NCBI RefSeq assembly: GCF_030815085.1
Contig: NZ_JAUSWG010000007.1
Reading direction: 5' to 3' (one strand)
DNA: 64,000 nucleotides
DNA from: Paraclostridium ghonii
GTDB lineage: Bacteria > Bacillota > Clostridia > Peptostreptococcales > Peptostreptococcaceae
Part shown: one piece after another, positions 17,698 to 26,767 of the stretch
How positions within the stretch are numbered: the stretch's first letter is position 1
Layout of the letters: each line of letters begins with the position of its first letter
Notes under the pieces: model-generated
Database searches by the model: none
Told to the model about the DNA's origin: nothing
The model's input: only the letters and a program-made list of their open reading frames with translations
Program-made: the position numbers and the translations under genes

Positions 17698-18534
17698 CTA
17701 TTTATCATTGTCTCTAAATACTTTAAGTCCATTTTCTTTCATTATGTCCATTATGATTCCAGCTGTTTCCTCTATTGCTTTACTTGATACGTCTATAACT
17801 GGGCATCCTGCTTTTTTCATTACTTTATCAGAGTAATCTAACTCTTGAAGTATCCTATCAAATTTAGCATAATTAGCATTACTTGATAAACCTAAAGCCT
17901 TTAATCTTTCTTGTCTTATTTGATTTAACTTTTCTGGAGTATTAGTAAGTCCTATTATTTTCTTTTGATTTATTTCAAATACTTCCTTAGGTATTGGTAT
18001 CTCTGGAACTAAAGGAACATTAGCTACCTTTATATTCTTATTTGCTAGATACATACTTAGTGGTGTCTTAGACGTTCTTGATATTCCAAGTAAGATTATA
18101 TCCGCTTGTAATATACCTCTAGGATCTTTCCCATCATCATATTTAACAGCAAACTCTATAGCTTCTACTCTCTTAAAATAACTTTCATCTAATTTTCTTA
18201 TAATACCAGGCTCTCTTCTTGGGTTAACTCCTATTTTACTAGCAATTTGCTTTAGAATTGGAGTCATTAAATCAACACAACTTAAGTTTTCCTTGCTACA
18301 GTAATCTTCAGTAAATACTAAAAGTTCTTTTTCAACTAATGTATATACAACTATTGCACTTTCTTCTTTAGCACTTTTTAATATTTCTTCTAAAAAATTA
18401 ACTTCTACAACATATGGAAATCTTCTTATTTCGTAGTCACCCTTTAGTTGAAATTGAGATATTGCAGCCTTAGTAACTTGTTGAGCTGTTTCCCCCACTG
18501 AGTCTGATATTACATATATGACTAAATTATCCAT
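17698..18534 (-). CDS. PPDK regulatory protein (bifunctional kinase/pyrophosphorylase)
   Basis: A 278-residue protein of the PpsR/DUF299 family, which inactivates PPDK by ADP-dependent threonine phosphorylation and reactivates it by phosphate-dependent dephosphorylation. Visible features are the start YVISDSVGETAQQV, the nucleotide-binding P-loop GISRTSKTPLSMYLA (about residues 150-164) and an AGCPVIDVSSKAIEETA tail. It lies 11 nt after ccpN, with AAAGGAGG before the ATG, the same ccpN-yqfL pairing known from Bacillus. The target gene ppdK follows downstream. Confidence 0.96.
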   Translation of the reverse strand: MDNLVIYVISDSVGETAQQVTKAAISQFQLKGDYEIRRFPYVVEVNFLEEILKSAKEESAIVVYTLVEKELLVFTEDYCSKENLSCVDLMTPILKQIASKIGVNPRREPGIIRKLDESYFKRVEAIEFAVKYDDGKDPRGILQADIILLGISRTSKTPLSMYLANKNIKVANVPLVPEIPIPKEVFEINQKKIIGLTNTPEKLNQIRQERLKALGLSSNANYAKFDRILQELDYSDKVMKKAGCPVIDVSSKAIEETAGIIMDIMKENGLKVFRDNDK

Positions 18535-18545
18535 ATACTCCTCCT

Positions 18546-19187
18546 TTAATTATCCGCTATCTCTAAAAATAGTTTTGTTATGTTAGTCTTAGAAATTCTA
18601 CCAACAACTTTATTTGTTATTTTATTATCCCCTTTTATTTCTTCTACAACAGGTATTGAATCTACTTCGTGTTCTATTATTCTCTTTGCTGCTAGTACAA
18701 CAGTATCTTCACTTGTAACAATTACAACATTAGGAGTTCTTGTCATTATCATACCTACAGGTATTTTATTTATATCCCCTCCACCTATAGTTGCCTTTAA
18801 TAAATCTTTTCTTGATACTATCCCACATAACTCTTTTTCATCATCTATGATAAATACACTTCCAACATCTGATAAAAATATATTTACTATAGTATCATAT
18901 ACGCTTGCATCTTGTGTTACCATTATAGGCATACTCATTATGTCCGATACAGTTTTGTTCTTTATTTTATCTCCCAATAAGTTTACTTTATCTATCCCTG
19001 AATAAAAATACCCAACCTTAGGCCTTGCATCTAATACTCCAGTCATAGTAAGTATAGCTAAATCAGATCTTAATGTAGCTCTAGTTACATTAAGTTTTGC
19101 TGCTATACTTTCGCTAGTTATAGGCTCACTTTCTTTAACGATATCTATTATCTTTAGTTGTCTATTATTAAGTTGAATAATAATCAC
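18546..19187 (-). CDS. ccpN: CcpN-like repressor with CBS domains
   Basis: A 213-residue protein. The N-terminal winged helix-turn-helix (about 5-60) has VTRATLRSDLAILTMTG and ARPKVGYFYSG, nearly word for word the CcpN pattern of Bacillus. Two CBS domains (about 78-135 and 143-205) probably bind adenine nucleotides. CcpN represses gluconeogenic genes under glycolytic conditions, which fits control of ppdK. The open frame begins with GTG, but GGAG ends only one base before it. An ATT codon further in would have better spacing, so the exact start is uncertain. Confidence 0.93.
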   Translation of the reverse strand: MIIIQLNNRQLKIIDIVKESEPITSESIAAKLNVTRATLRSDLAILTMTGVLDARPKVGYFYSGIDKVNLLGDKIKNKTVSDIMSMPIMVTQDASVYDTIVNIFLSDVGSVFIIDDEKELCGIVSRKDLLKATIGGGDINKIPVGMIMTRTPNVVIVTSEDTVVLAAKRIIEHEVDSIPVVEEIKGDNKITNKVVGRISKTNITKLFLEIADN

Positions 19188-19385
19188 ACTCCTCTTTATT
19201 GTGATACACTGTTTATCCGTTTTTATATTATATAGTATATTATATATTTTTTATATTGTGTTGTAAATATAGAAATTAAATTTATATGTTTAATTTCTTA
19301 TTTATTAATTACAGTTTAACCATAGGGTCTTTTTTTATCCCACTTTAGGTAAATTTTACCCTCTAAGTATTTTTATTAAGGATTT

Positions 19386-19417
19386 AAATAACCGAGGAAA
19401 AATTCCCTCGGTTATTT
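19386..19417 (-). terminator. Terminator of glyQS
   Basis: AAATAACCGAGG pairs perfectly with CCTCGGTTATTT, located just past the glyS stop. The T-tract on the minus strand is short. Confidence 0.75.
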
Positions 19418-19424
19418 AAGCAGA

Positions 19425-21491
19425 TTATTTGTACACTATCTTTGATAGGTCACAAATATTTAACATTATGTCATATATTTGTTTTAATGTAGCTAATCTG
19501 TTGTTCTTTATAGCCTCGTCCTTGTCCATTATCATTACTGAATCAAACATATTATCTATTGCTGGCCTTAATGATGCAAATGCATCAAGAGCTTTTGTAT
19601 ATTCTTTATTAGCTAATAAGTGCTCAACATTTGAACGTGTTTCTTGGAATTGTTGATATAAATTAAATTCTGCTTCTTCTCTCATTAGGTTTATATTAAC
19701 TTCTTTAGTTTCAGCTTTTTCTGCTAAAGTTGCAACTCTATTAAATGCTGTTAGCATTTCAACTAACTCATCTTTGTCTATCCAAGAGTTTAAAGCCTTA
19801 GCTCTAGTATACATATCAGCTATGTCATCTATATTAGAACTTAATATAGCCTCTATAACATCATATCTTATGCCTAAATCTCTAAATAAGTTCTTTATTC
19901 TATCTTTGAAGAATTCCATTATTTGATTTAAAACTTCATTTTTATCAAATTCTATAAATGAATAGTTATCAAGAGTTAATGATATAAGTTCTCTTAAACT
20001 TATATCTAAGTTCTTATCCATTAATATGTTTATTATTCCTAATGCTTGTCTTCTTAAAGCGTATGGATCTTGTGATCCTGTCGGTTGTATTCCTATAGCA
20101 AAAAATCCTGCTATAGAATCTAGTTTATCAGCTATAGATAAAACTATACCACATTTAGTAGATGGAAGTATATCTCCTGCAAATCTAGGTAAGTAATGTT
20201 CAAATATAGCTTGTGCTACATTTTCATTTTCTCCACCTACTTTTGCATATTCTCTTCCCATTACACCTTGAAGTTCAGTGAACTCAAATACCATTCCTGT
20301 AACTAAGTCTGCTTTGCATAATTTAGCTGCACGAAGTGCATCTTCTTTTATATCTGATTGTTTTAATTTTTCTAATATATCATTAGATAATTTTTCTATT
20401 CTTAAAGATTTATCATAAACTGTACCAAGTTTAGCCTGGAATACAACAGTTTTTAATTTTTCTATGTAACTTTCTAAAGACTTCTTAGTGTCTTCTTTAT
20501 AGAAGAATAATGCATCTGCAAGTCTAGCTTCCAATACTTTTTCATTACCTTTTTTAACATTATCAATTTTGTGGCTATCTCCATTTCTAACAGCTATAAA
20601 GTTTGGAAGTAACTTACCATCCTTTAAAACTGGGAAATATCTTTGATGTTGCTTCATAGGTGTTATTACAACTTCTTTTGGAAGCTTAGCATAATCTTCA
20701 TCAAACTCTCCGTAAAATGCAGTTGGGTATTCTACTAAGTGAGTTACTTCTTCAAGTAGTTCTTCATCAAATTCGATTTCTCCACCTAAAGATTTTGCAA
20801 CTTCATCACATTGTTTCTTTATTAATTCTTTTCTTTCGTTTTGGTTTAATATTACGAAGTTTTCTTCTAACTTAGTTAGGTATTCATTTAAAGTATTCAC
20901 TTCAAATTCACTTTCTCCTAAGAATCTATGTCCTTTACTAGTGTTCGATGATACTATACCTTCTAACTCTATAGTAAGAACACAATCATTTAATATACAA
21001 ACCATCCATCTTATCGGTCTTATGAATCTCATATTCTTTCCACCCCAACGCATAGCCTTAGGGAATGTCATAGATTTTATAGCTTCTGGAAGTATATTTT
21101 TAAGAACTTCGCTACTTAATTGACCATCTTGCTTTATTTTACCGAAAGCATATTCTTCCTTACCAACTTGTTTAAAGTATAAATCTTCTTCTTTTATACC
21201 TTTGCTCTTCATGAATCCTAAAAGTGGTTTAGTATAGTTACCTTCAGCGTCAACAGCTATTCTCTTAGCTGGTCCTTTTACTTCTTCTTCTAAATCACAT
21301 TGCTTTTCACATATATTATCAACTATAACAGTTAATCTTCTTGGTGTAGAATATACATTAACTTCATCAAAAGTTATTCTATTTTCATTAAAAGACTTCA
21401 CTATATTAGTTTTTAATTGTTCCATTGCTGAGTTTACATATCTTGCAGGTAATTCCTCAACACCTATTTCAAATAAAAGGTAATTTTTCAT
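19425..21491 (-). CDS. glyS: Glycyl-tRNA synthetase beta subunit
   Basis: A 688-residue subunit of the bacterial alpha2beta2 glycyl-tRNA synthetase. The start MKNYLLFEIGVEELPARYV is diagnostic. The central region has the MKQHQRYFPVL and TEHL-type HD-domain segments, and the C-terminal part is the anticodon-binding DALR-like domain. The subunit binds tRNA-Gly and pairs with GlyQ. Its ATG overlaps the glyQ stop by one base (TAATG), so translation is coupled. Confidence 0.98.
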   Translation of the reverse strand: MKNYLLFEIGVEELPARYVNSAMEQLKTNIVKSFNENRITFDEVNVYSTPRRLTVIVDNICEKQCDLEEEVKGPAKRIAVDAEGNYTKPLLGFMKSKGIKEEDLYFKQVGKEEYAFGKIKQDGQLSSEVLKNILPEAIKSMTFPKAMRWGGKNMRFIRPIRWMVCILNDCVLTIELEGIVSSNTSKGHRFLGESEFEVNTLNEYLTKLEENFVILNQNERKELIKKQCDEVAKSLGGEIEFDEELLEEVTHLVEYPTAFYGEFDEDYAKLPKEVVITPMKQHQRYFPVLKDGKLLPNFIAVRNGDSHKIDNVKKGNEKVLEARLADALFFYKEDTKKSLESYIEKLKTVVFQAKLGTVYDKSLRIEKLSNDILEKLKQSDIKEDALRAAKLCKADLVTGMVFEFTELQGVMGREYAKVGGENENVAQAIFEHYLPRFAGDILPSTKCGIVLSIADKLDSIAGFFAIGIQPTGSQDPYALRRQALGIINILMDKNLDISLRELISLTLDNYSFIEFDKNEVLNQIMEFFKDRIKNLFRDLGIRYDVIEAILSSNIDDIADMYTRAKALNSWIDKDELVEMLTAFNRVATLAEKAETKEVNINLMREEAEFNLYQQFQETRSNVEHLLANKEYTKALDAFASLRPAIDNMFDSVMIMDKDEAIKNNRLATLKQIYDIMLNICDLSKIVYK

Positions 21492-22369
21492 TATTTGTCA
21501 CCTTCCTTTAAAAGTGGGTATCCCATTTCTTTTCTTAATTCTATATAAGATTTAGCTACTGTTCTAGCCATATTTCTAACTCTACTTATAAATGAAGCTC
21601 TTTGGCTTACACCTATAGCTCCTCTTGCATCTAGAGTATTGAACGTGTGAGAACATTTTAACACATAATCATAAGATGGAGTTATTAATCCTTTTTCCAT
21701 AAGTCTTAGTGCTTCTTTTTCATATACATCAAATAAATTAAATAACATATCTGCATCACACTCTTCAAATGCATATACAGAGTTTTCATACTCAGCTCTA
21801 TTAAATACTTCTCCATATGTTATTTTATCATTCCATTTTAAATCATATACACTTTCAACTTCTTGAAGGTACATAGCCAGTCTTTCTAAACCGTATGTAA
21901 TTTCTCCTGTTTCAAGCTCACACTCGATTCCTCCAACTTGTTGGAAGTAAGTAAATTGAGTTATTTCCATACCATCTAACCAAACTTCCCAACCAAGGCC
22001 CCATGCTCCAACAGCAGTTGCTTCCCAGTTATCTTCAACAAATCTTATATCGTGTGCTTTTGTATCTATTCCTATAGCTTCTAAACTTCCTAAGTATAAC
22101 TCTTGGATATTATCTGGAGATGGTTTTAATATAACTTGGAATTGGTGATGCTGATATAATCTGTTTGGATTCTCACCGTATCTTCCATCTGCCGGTCTTC
22201 TAGATGGTTCTACATAACATACTTTCCAAGGTTCTGGTCCTAAAGATCTTAAGAATGTATTTGGATTCATTGTTCCTGCACCTTTTTCTACATCGTAAGG
22301 TTGCATCATTATACATTCTTGTTTAGCCCAATAATCTTGTAATGTTAGTATCATATTTTGAAAATTCAT
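21491..22369 (-). CDS. glyQ: Glycyl-tRNA synthetase alpha subunit
   Basis: A 292-residue catalytic subunit that activates glycine. The class II motifs are visible: LTLQDYWAKQECIMMQPYD at the start, PSRRPADGRYGENPNR, and YGLERLAMYLQEV. The family length is about 290. It is preceded by AGGAGG. Its promoter at 22445-22473 lies upstream of a terminator-like hairpin (22397-22418), so expression may depend on read-through. No T-box is present. Confidence 0.98.
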   Translation of the reverse strand: MNFQNMILTLQDYWAKQECIMMQPYDVEKGAGTMNPNTFLRSLGPEPWKVCYVEPSRRPADGRYGENPNRLYQHHQFQVILKPSPDNIQELYLGSLEAIGIDTKAHDIRFVEDNWEATAVGAWGLGWEVWLDGMEITQFTYFQQVGGIECELETGEITYGLERLAMYLQEVESVYDLKWNDKITYGEVFNRAEYENSVYAFEECDADMLFNLFDVYEKEALRLMEKGLITPSYDYVLKCSHTFNTLDARGAIGVSQRASFISRVRNMARTVAKSYIELRKEMGYPLLKEGDK

Positions 22370-22396
22370 ACGAATACCTCCTGTATTAAAAACAAA

Positions 22397-22418
22397 GCCT
22401 TTCGTTTACACGAAAGGC
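22397..22418 (-). promoter_or_regulatory. Terminator-like hairpin in the glyQS leader
   Basis: GCCTTTCG and CGAAAGGC form a perfect 8-bp stem around a 6-nt loop. On the minus strand it is followed by TTTGTTTTT and, 13 nt on, by the glyQ ribosome-binding site. It lies between the proposed promoter and the start codon, so it may be an attenuator rather than only the end of the upstream gene. An overlapping small palindrome (CCATTTAATGG) could compete with its base. Confidence 0.65.
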
Positions 22419-22444
22419 CATTAAATGGTTATTTTCTAACTTTT

Positions 22445-22473
22445 AGAATATCAAAATATAGAGTATTTGTCAA
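22445..22473 (-). promoter_or_regulatory. Sigma-A promoter of glyQS
   Basis: Minus strand TTGACA, 17-bp spacer, TATTCT. A start near 22438 would give a leader of about 70 nt carrying the hairpin at 22397-22418. Confidence 0.65.
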
Positions 22474-22508
22474 TATTATTAGATATTAGTTTTGTCAACA
22501 GTTTTTTA

Positions 22509-23081
22509 TTATTTAATAATATCCTCATCCTCTTTTATTAATTCTTCAGTTATATCTTTGTCATCTTTTTTATTATGTTTAACTACATCACTAACTTCCT
22601 TTGCAGTGCTTGTTAACATATTTTTTAACATATTTAACGTTTCTTCATTTAGTTCTCCTAAATCAACAACGCTTTTGTCTTCTTCATTCTGAACTTTTAT
22701 GTTAAATTTGCCTATTACAGCTGCTGAAAGTCCTACTAATGTAACTAAAGGTCCTAGTGCTAATCCAACGACTCCAACTGTTAGAGGAATATTCATTATA
22801 ATCTTATTATCTTTTTCAACTATTACTCTTATGACATTACTTCTTTTTAGCATTTCTTTTAATTGATTTTTTATTTCTTCTGCATCTTTTCCTAAAGCAT
22901 TTTCCATTTTTTCTTTTGCTTTAAATTTAGCTTTGGTAGTTTTTTTATTTTGTTCCAAATATATTATTGCATCTAATACATTTCCCTCACTAATTACTAG
23001 CGCTTCTTTAGCTTCTGAATAACTTGCACTTGGAACTCTTTCTAATACTTGATCTATTTTTTCTAATGTTATATCAGTCAT
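22509..23081 (-). CDS. DUF4342 protein with UBA-like N-terminus
   Basis: A 190-residue protein. Residues 1-47 resemble a UBA/TS-N helical domain (ERVPSASYSEAKEALVISEGNVLDAIIYLE). Residues 75-135 form the DUF4342 core (RVIVEKDNKIIMNIPLTVGVVG), including one hydrophobic segment. The tail is a charged Lys/Asp/Glu stretch. The function is unknown; the core may be membrane-associated. It overlaps recO by 8 nt and is therefore coupled to it. Confidence 0.85.
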   Translation of the reverse strand: MTDITLEKIDQVLERVPSASYSEAKEALVISEGNVLDAIIYLEQNKKTTKAKFKAKEKMENALGKDAEEIKNQLKEMLKRSNVIRVIVEKDNKIIMNIPLTVGVVGLALGPLVTLVGLSAAVIGKFNIKVQNEEDKSVVDLGELNEETLNMLKNMLTSTAKEVSDVVKHNKKDDKDITEELIKEDEDIIK

Positions 23082-23847
23082 CGATATCAGCTCCCTTATT
23101 ATTTTCTATTCCCTGTAATAAGTGTAATGATTTTATGTTTGCGTTGTCAACGTAAACCTGAATGTATACTCTTAATATTTTTGTAAGCTCATTAACTAAG
23201 TATTTTGATACTTTAGCTTTACTACAAGTTAATATATCATTTCTAAAAATATAATCCATTAACTTTATAGTAGTGCTGTCAATTTTGAAATTGTATACAT
23301 GATTTTTTTTACACTTTTCACATAGTATTCCACCTTCATCAACATTAAATACGCTACTTTTAAGATTTGTAGTATTGCAGTTGACACATTTATTTACTAT
23401 CGGCTTAAAACCTATGTAGTCTAAAAACTTTAGTTCAAATGCTCTAGTTATATATTCTTTATCAACTTCATTTTGAGTATATAGGTAAAGAGTTTGCGCT
23501 AATAACACAAAAAGTCTATTATTAGTTTGGTTTTCATATATAGATCCATCTACCAAGCTTGTTATATATGTTGCATAAGAAAAAGCTTCTATATCATATG
23601 CAATATTATAAAAATTTTTAATAATCTCGCTTTGACTCACTCTATACATATTACCTTGCTTTTTTAAGGTAAAGTTAGAGTATGAGAAAACTTGAGAAGA
23701 GGATAGTAACGAGCTTTTATTTCGTTTTGCACCTTTAGCTATAGCTGATATCTTCCCAAGTTTTCGTGTAAATATGGTTAAAATTAAATCACTTTCTTTA
23801 TATCTTGCTGATCTTAGTACTATCCCCTGGGTGTTCACAATTATCAT
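23074..23847 (-). CDS. recO: DNA repair protein RecO
   Basis: A 257-residue recombination mediator that loads RecA in the RecFOR pathway. The N-terminal OB fold begins TQGIVLRSARYKESDLILTIFT, followed by GAKRNKSSLLSSSQVF. A zinc-type finger has CVNC and CEKC pairs (about 155-185). The start lies inside the end of the small yqzL gene (50-nt overlap), and the end overlaps the DUF4342 gene by 8 nt. The ribosome-binding site is weak, so coupled translation is likely. Confidence 0.96.
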   Translation of the reverse strand: MIIVNTQGIVLRSARYKESDLILTIFTRKLGKISAIAKGAKRNKSSLLSSSQVFSYSNFTLKKQGNMYRVSQSEIIKNFYNIAYDIEAFSYATYITSLVDGSIYENQTNNRLFVLLAQTLYLYTQNEVDKEYITRAFELKFLDYIGFKPIVNKCVNCNTTNLKSSVFNVDEGGILCEKCKKNHVYNFKIDSTTIKLMDYIFRNDILTCSKAKVSKYLVNELTKILRVYIQVYVDNANIKSLHLLQGIENNKGADIDD

Positions 23848-23971
23848 GATCGCTTTCTATCTCCCTGTTTATATTGACTTCTCCATTATTTATATTTATG
23901 CTATTTTTCAAGTATAGATAGGCTTCTATACTCCCTGTTTTTTTAAAAACTTCCCAACACATATTGTTCAT
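23798..23971 (-). CDS. yqzL: YqzL-family small protein
   Basis: A 57-codon gene just before recO. The N-terminal part reads MCWEVFKKTGSIEAYLYLK, matching the YqzL family (Trp-x-x-Phe-x-x-Thr-Gly-x-Ile-x-x-Tyr-Leu), whose gene sits in the same place beside recO in Bacillus. The family protein is about 47 residues, so this one has a slightly longer tail that overlaps recO by 50 nt in another frame. GGGGG before the ATG is the ribosome-binding site and is also the right arm of the mgtE terminator. The function is unknown. Confidence 0.8.
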   Translation of the reverse strand: MNNMCWEVFKKTGSIEAYLYLKNSININNGEVNINREIESDHDNCEHPGDSTKISKI

Positions 23972-23980
23972 TTTTAAAAA

Positions 23981-24023
23981 CCCCCTTCTTACGCTTATAT
24001 TATATTTTTAGTAAGAAAGGGGG
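23981..24023 (-). terminator. Terminator after mgtE, overlapping the yqzL ribosome-binding site
   Basis: CCCCCTTTCTTAC pairs with GTAAGAAGGGGG (one bulged T) and is followed by TTTTTAA on the minus strand. The 3' arm holds the GGGGG that serves yqzL. Confidence 0.8.
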
Positions 24024-24041
24024 AAAAAATACGTCAAGTTG

Positions 24042-25421
24042 TTAGACAATTTTTGACAATGTAATTGTTGTAATTAAAAAATAGATAACTATTCCTATTA
24101 TATCAAGGGATGTAGCTATTAATGGAGCAGAAACTATTGACGGATCTACGTCCATTTTTTTAAACATCATAGGAATAAATGATCCAATCATAGCCCCTAT
24201 TATCATATTTATAAGCAATGATATAGAAACTATTAAAACTATATTTATATCCTTAACAAAAATATAAGTAGCTATTCCTATAAGTAAACTGCATATTATT
24301 CCTGTAAATACGCCTACCATACCTTCTAATAGTACATTTTTAAAATCTAATTTTTTATTAGATAATGCCATTACAGTAAGTGCTGATGCTTGTGTACCTA
24401 TATTACCAGCCATTCCTGTAACAAGCGGAACAAAATATATTAATGAAAAATACTTTGAATCAATCACATAGTCAAAGCTAGATAATATCAATGTAGCTAT
24501 AAACCCACCTACTAAAGTTACTACAAGCCATGGTATCCTAGCTCTAAAAGAAGACAGTACCTTATCTTTTGGGTCTACATTAGTTTGCTCTATAGTATCT
24601 CTTTCCTGTTCTGATGTTCCAGCAAATTTATACATATCTTCACTAGCTTCTTCTTCGATTACATCAATTACATCGTCTACAGTTATAATACCTTTTAAAA
24701 TTTGATTTCTATCAATTACTGGAATTGCTATTAAATCATATTTAGATACAAGTTTAACAGCTTCTTCTCGATCTTCATCTACATGTACAGAAATTATATT
24801 TTCACTCATCAGGTCTTCTATTATGCTATCATCTCTAGATACTATAAGCTCTCTTAAAGATAATACTCCAACTAGTTTATCAAAATTATCAACCACATAC
24901 ATATAGTAGATTGTTTCTGCATCTATAGCATTTTCCCTCATATAGTCTATGGCTTCTTTCGCTGTCATATCTTTATTTATAGCTATATAGCCAGTTGTCA
25001 TTATCCCTCCAGCAGACTCTTCTTCATATATAAGAAGCTCTTTAACATCTTGGGCATCCTCTTGATTTAGTAGATTTATAATTTTTTCTCTTTCACTTTC
25101 TTCTAATTCTCCTAAAATATCTGCCATGTCGTCTAAAGACATCATTTCTAATATGTTGGCTTGATGCTCAGTATTTAACTTAGAAAGTATATGCCTAAAA
25201 AATTCAGAGTCAGTTTCGTCAAGTATTGATGCCGCCATGTCTATCGGTAATATTTCAAATAGCTTTATTTGTTTATCTTCATCTAAGTTTTCTAATATAT
25301 CAAAAATATCTCTATTATGATATTCTTCCATTAGCTCTCTTAATTCTAAAATTTTATTGTTTTCTATCAAATCCTCTACTTGATTTAACAACTGTTTGGA
25401 ATGTTCATCTTTCCTATCCAT
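24042..25421 (-). CDS. mgtE: Magnesium transporter MgtE
   Basis: A 459-residue Mg2+ channel. The cytoplasmic N domain (about 1-125) is a helical superhelix with repeated DMAxIL segments. Two CBS domains (about 130-250) sense Mg2+. Five membrane helices (about 285-455) form the pore, including the family texts PLVTGMAGNIGTQASAL and DPSIVSAPLIATSLDIIG. A longer open frame starts with GTG, but AAAGGTGGG overlaps that GTG, so the ATG at 25421 is used. It follows era by only 14 nt. No Mg riboswitch is visible. Confidence 0.96.
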   Translation of the reverse strand: MDRKDEHSKQLLNQVEDLIENNKILELRELMEEYHNRDIFDILENLDEDKQIKLFEILPIDMAASILDETDSEFFRHILSKLNTEHQANILEMMSLDDMADILGELEESEREKIINLLNQEDAQDVKELLIYEEESAGGIMTTGYIAINKDMTAKEAIDYMRENAIDAETIYYMYVVDNFDKLVGVLSLRELIVSRDDSIIEDLMSENIISVHVDEDREEAVKLVSKYDLIAIPVIDRNQILKGIITVDDVIDVIEEEASEDMYKFAGTSEQERDTIEQTNVDPKDKVLSSFRARIPWLVVTLVGGFIATLILSSFDYVIDSKYFSLIYFVPLVTGMAGNIGTQASALTVMALSNKKLDFKNVLLEGMVGVFTGIICSLLIGIATYIFVKDINIVLIVSISLLINMIIGAMIGSFIPMMFKKMDVDPSIVSAPLIATSLDIIGIVIYFLITTITLSKIV

Positions 25422-25435
25422 AAAACCCACCTTTA

Positions 25436-26326
25436 TTATTTATCAGTATATCCAAAGTTATTTATAAAACTTTGTAGGTTTCTCCAGTTTTCTTTAACTT
25501 TAACCCAAACTTGAAGGTTAATCTGAGAACCTAGTAATAATTCAATTTCTTCTCTTGCTGATTTACCTATTCCTTTTAGTTTTCTACCATTTTTACCTAT
25601 TATTATACCTTTATGTGAATCTCTCTCACAGTATATAACAGCAGATATATCTATTATATCTTTATCTGGTCTTTTTTTCATTCTTTCTATTTCTACTGCA
25701 ACTCCATGAGGTATTTCATCATGAACATAGTGTAATACTTTTTCTCTTATAAGCTCTGATACCAAAACTCTTTCTGGTTGATCTGTAATCATATACTCAG
25801 GGAAATACTGAGGACCTTCTTCTAGATATCCTGCTATTACTTTTAATAATCTATCAGTATTTTTACTCTTTAATGCGCATGTTGGAACTATTGCATCAAA
25901 CATCTTTTCGCCATCATACATGTTTATTAAATCGAATAACTCTTCTTCACTTAACATATCGATCTTGTTTAACACTAAAATTTTAGGAGTTTTTATTCCT
26001 CTTAAATTTTCTATTATCATTCTATCTCCTGGTCCAATTTTTTTAGACTCGTCAACTACGTATAACACTACATCAACATTTCTAAATGCGTCTGTTGCTG
26101 ATTTCACCATAAATTCTCCTAATTTATTTTTAGGCTTATGTATCCCTGGTGTATCTAAAAATACCATTTGACACTCTTTGTCTGTATAAACTGCTTGTAT
26201 AGTATTTCTTGTTGTTTGAGGTTTATCACTCATTATAGCTATTTTTTCTCCAACTACACTATTCATAAGAGTAGACTTTCCAACATTAGGTCTTCCTACT
26301 ATACTAACAAATCCTGATTTAAACAT
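25436..26326 (-). CDS. era: GTPase Era
   Basis: A 296-residue GTPase required for 30S maturation; it binds the 3' end of 16S rRNA. The GTPase domain has G1 GRPNVGKST, G2 TTRNT, G3 DTPG and G4 NKID. The C-terminal KH domain has IIGKNGRKLKGIG. GAGGA inside the longer frame marks the ATG at 26326. It lies in the phoH-ybeY-dgkA-cdd-era string, the standard Firmicute rRNA-maturation and lipid-carrier cluster. Confidence 0.98.
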   Translation of the reverse strand: MFKSGFVSIVGRPNVGKSTLMNSVVGEKIAIMSDKPQTTRNTIQAVYTDKECQMVFLDTPGIHKPKNKLGEFMVKSATDAFRNVDVVLYVVDESKKIGPGDRMIIENLRGIKTPKILVLNKIDMLSEEELFDLINMYDGEKMFDAIVPTCALKSKNTDRLLKVIAGYLEEGPQYFPEYMITDQPERVLVSELIREKVLHYVHDEIPHGVAVEIERMKKRPDKDIIDISAVIYCERDSHKGIIIGKNGRKLKGIGKSAREEIELLLGSQINLQVWVKVKENWRNLQSFINNFGYTDK

Positions 26327-26365
26327 ATTAATTCCTCTTTTCAATTCTTCTTTTGTTATTTTAAT

Positions 26366-26767
26366 TTATTTGAAATCACTACCTGAGAAATAATATGGAA
26401 CTAATTCTCCGATAGTATGTTCCTGTATATCACCTTTGGAATATCCAGTTATTATTCTTATTTGTGGCCCAAACTCGATTATTACCTGTCTACATATAGC
26501 ACATGGATATGTAGGTTCATTTTTTTCTGAATTAGTACTAGCAACAGCTATTGCTTCTATATCTTTATAGCCTTCAGATATAGCTTTAAATAGAGCAGTT
26601 CTTTCTGCACAATTTGTGCCTCCAAAAGATGCACATTCTATATTACAACCTGTAAAAACCTTACCACTCTTAGTTAAAAGAGCTGCACCAACTTTAAAGT
26701 TTGAATATGGTGAATAAGATGTTTCTCTTGCTTTTTCTGCTATTTCTAATAATTTTTTATTATCCAT
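26366..26767 (-). CDS. cdd: Cytidine deaminase
   Basis: A 133-residue enzyme that deaminates cytidine and deoxycytidine to the uridines. The zinc-site motifs are present: NIECASFGGTNCAERTALF (Cys in place of the first His, with catalytic Glu) and PCAICRQV. The size is normal for the homotetrameric Firmicute enzyme. It lies between dgkA-PAP2 and era as in Bacillus. Confidence 0.97.
   Translation of the reverse strand: MDNKKLLEIAEKARETSYSPYSNFKVGAALLTKSGKVFTGCNIECASFGGTNCAERTALFKAISEGYKDIEAIAVASTNSEKNEPTYPCAICRQVIIEFGPQIRIITGYSKGDIQEHTIGELVPYYFSGSDFK

Noticed and set aside
22370..22508. T-box riboswitch upstream of glyQ
   Set aside because: The leader after the promoter is only about 70 nt and has no T-box sequence (TGGNACCGCG type); only a short hairpin is present.
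25422..25435. Mg2+ riboswitch before mgtE
   Set aside because: Only 14 bases separate era from mgtE, so no room for an M-box.
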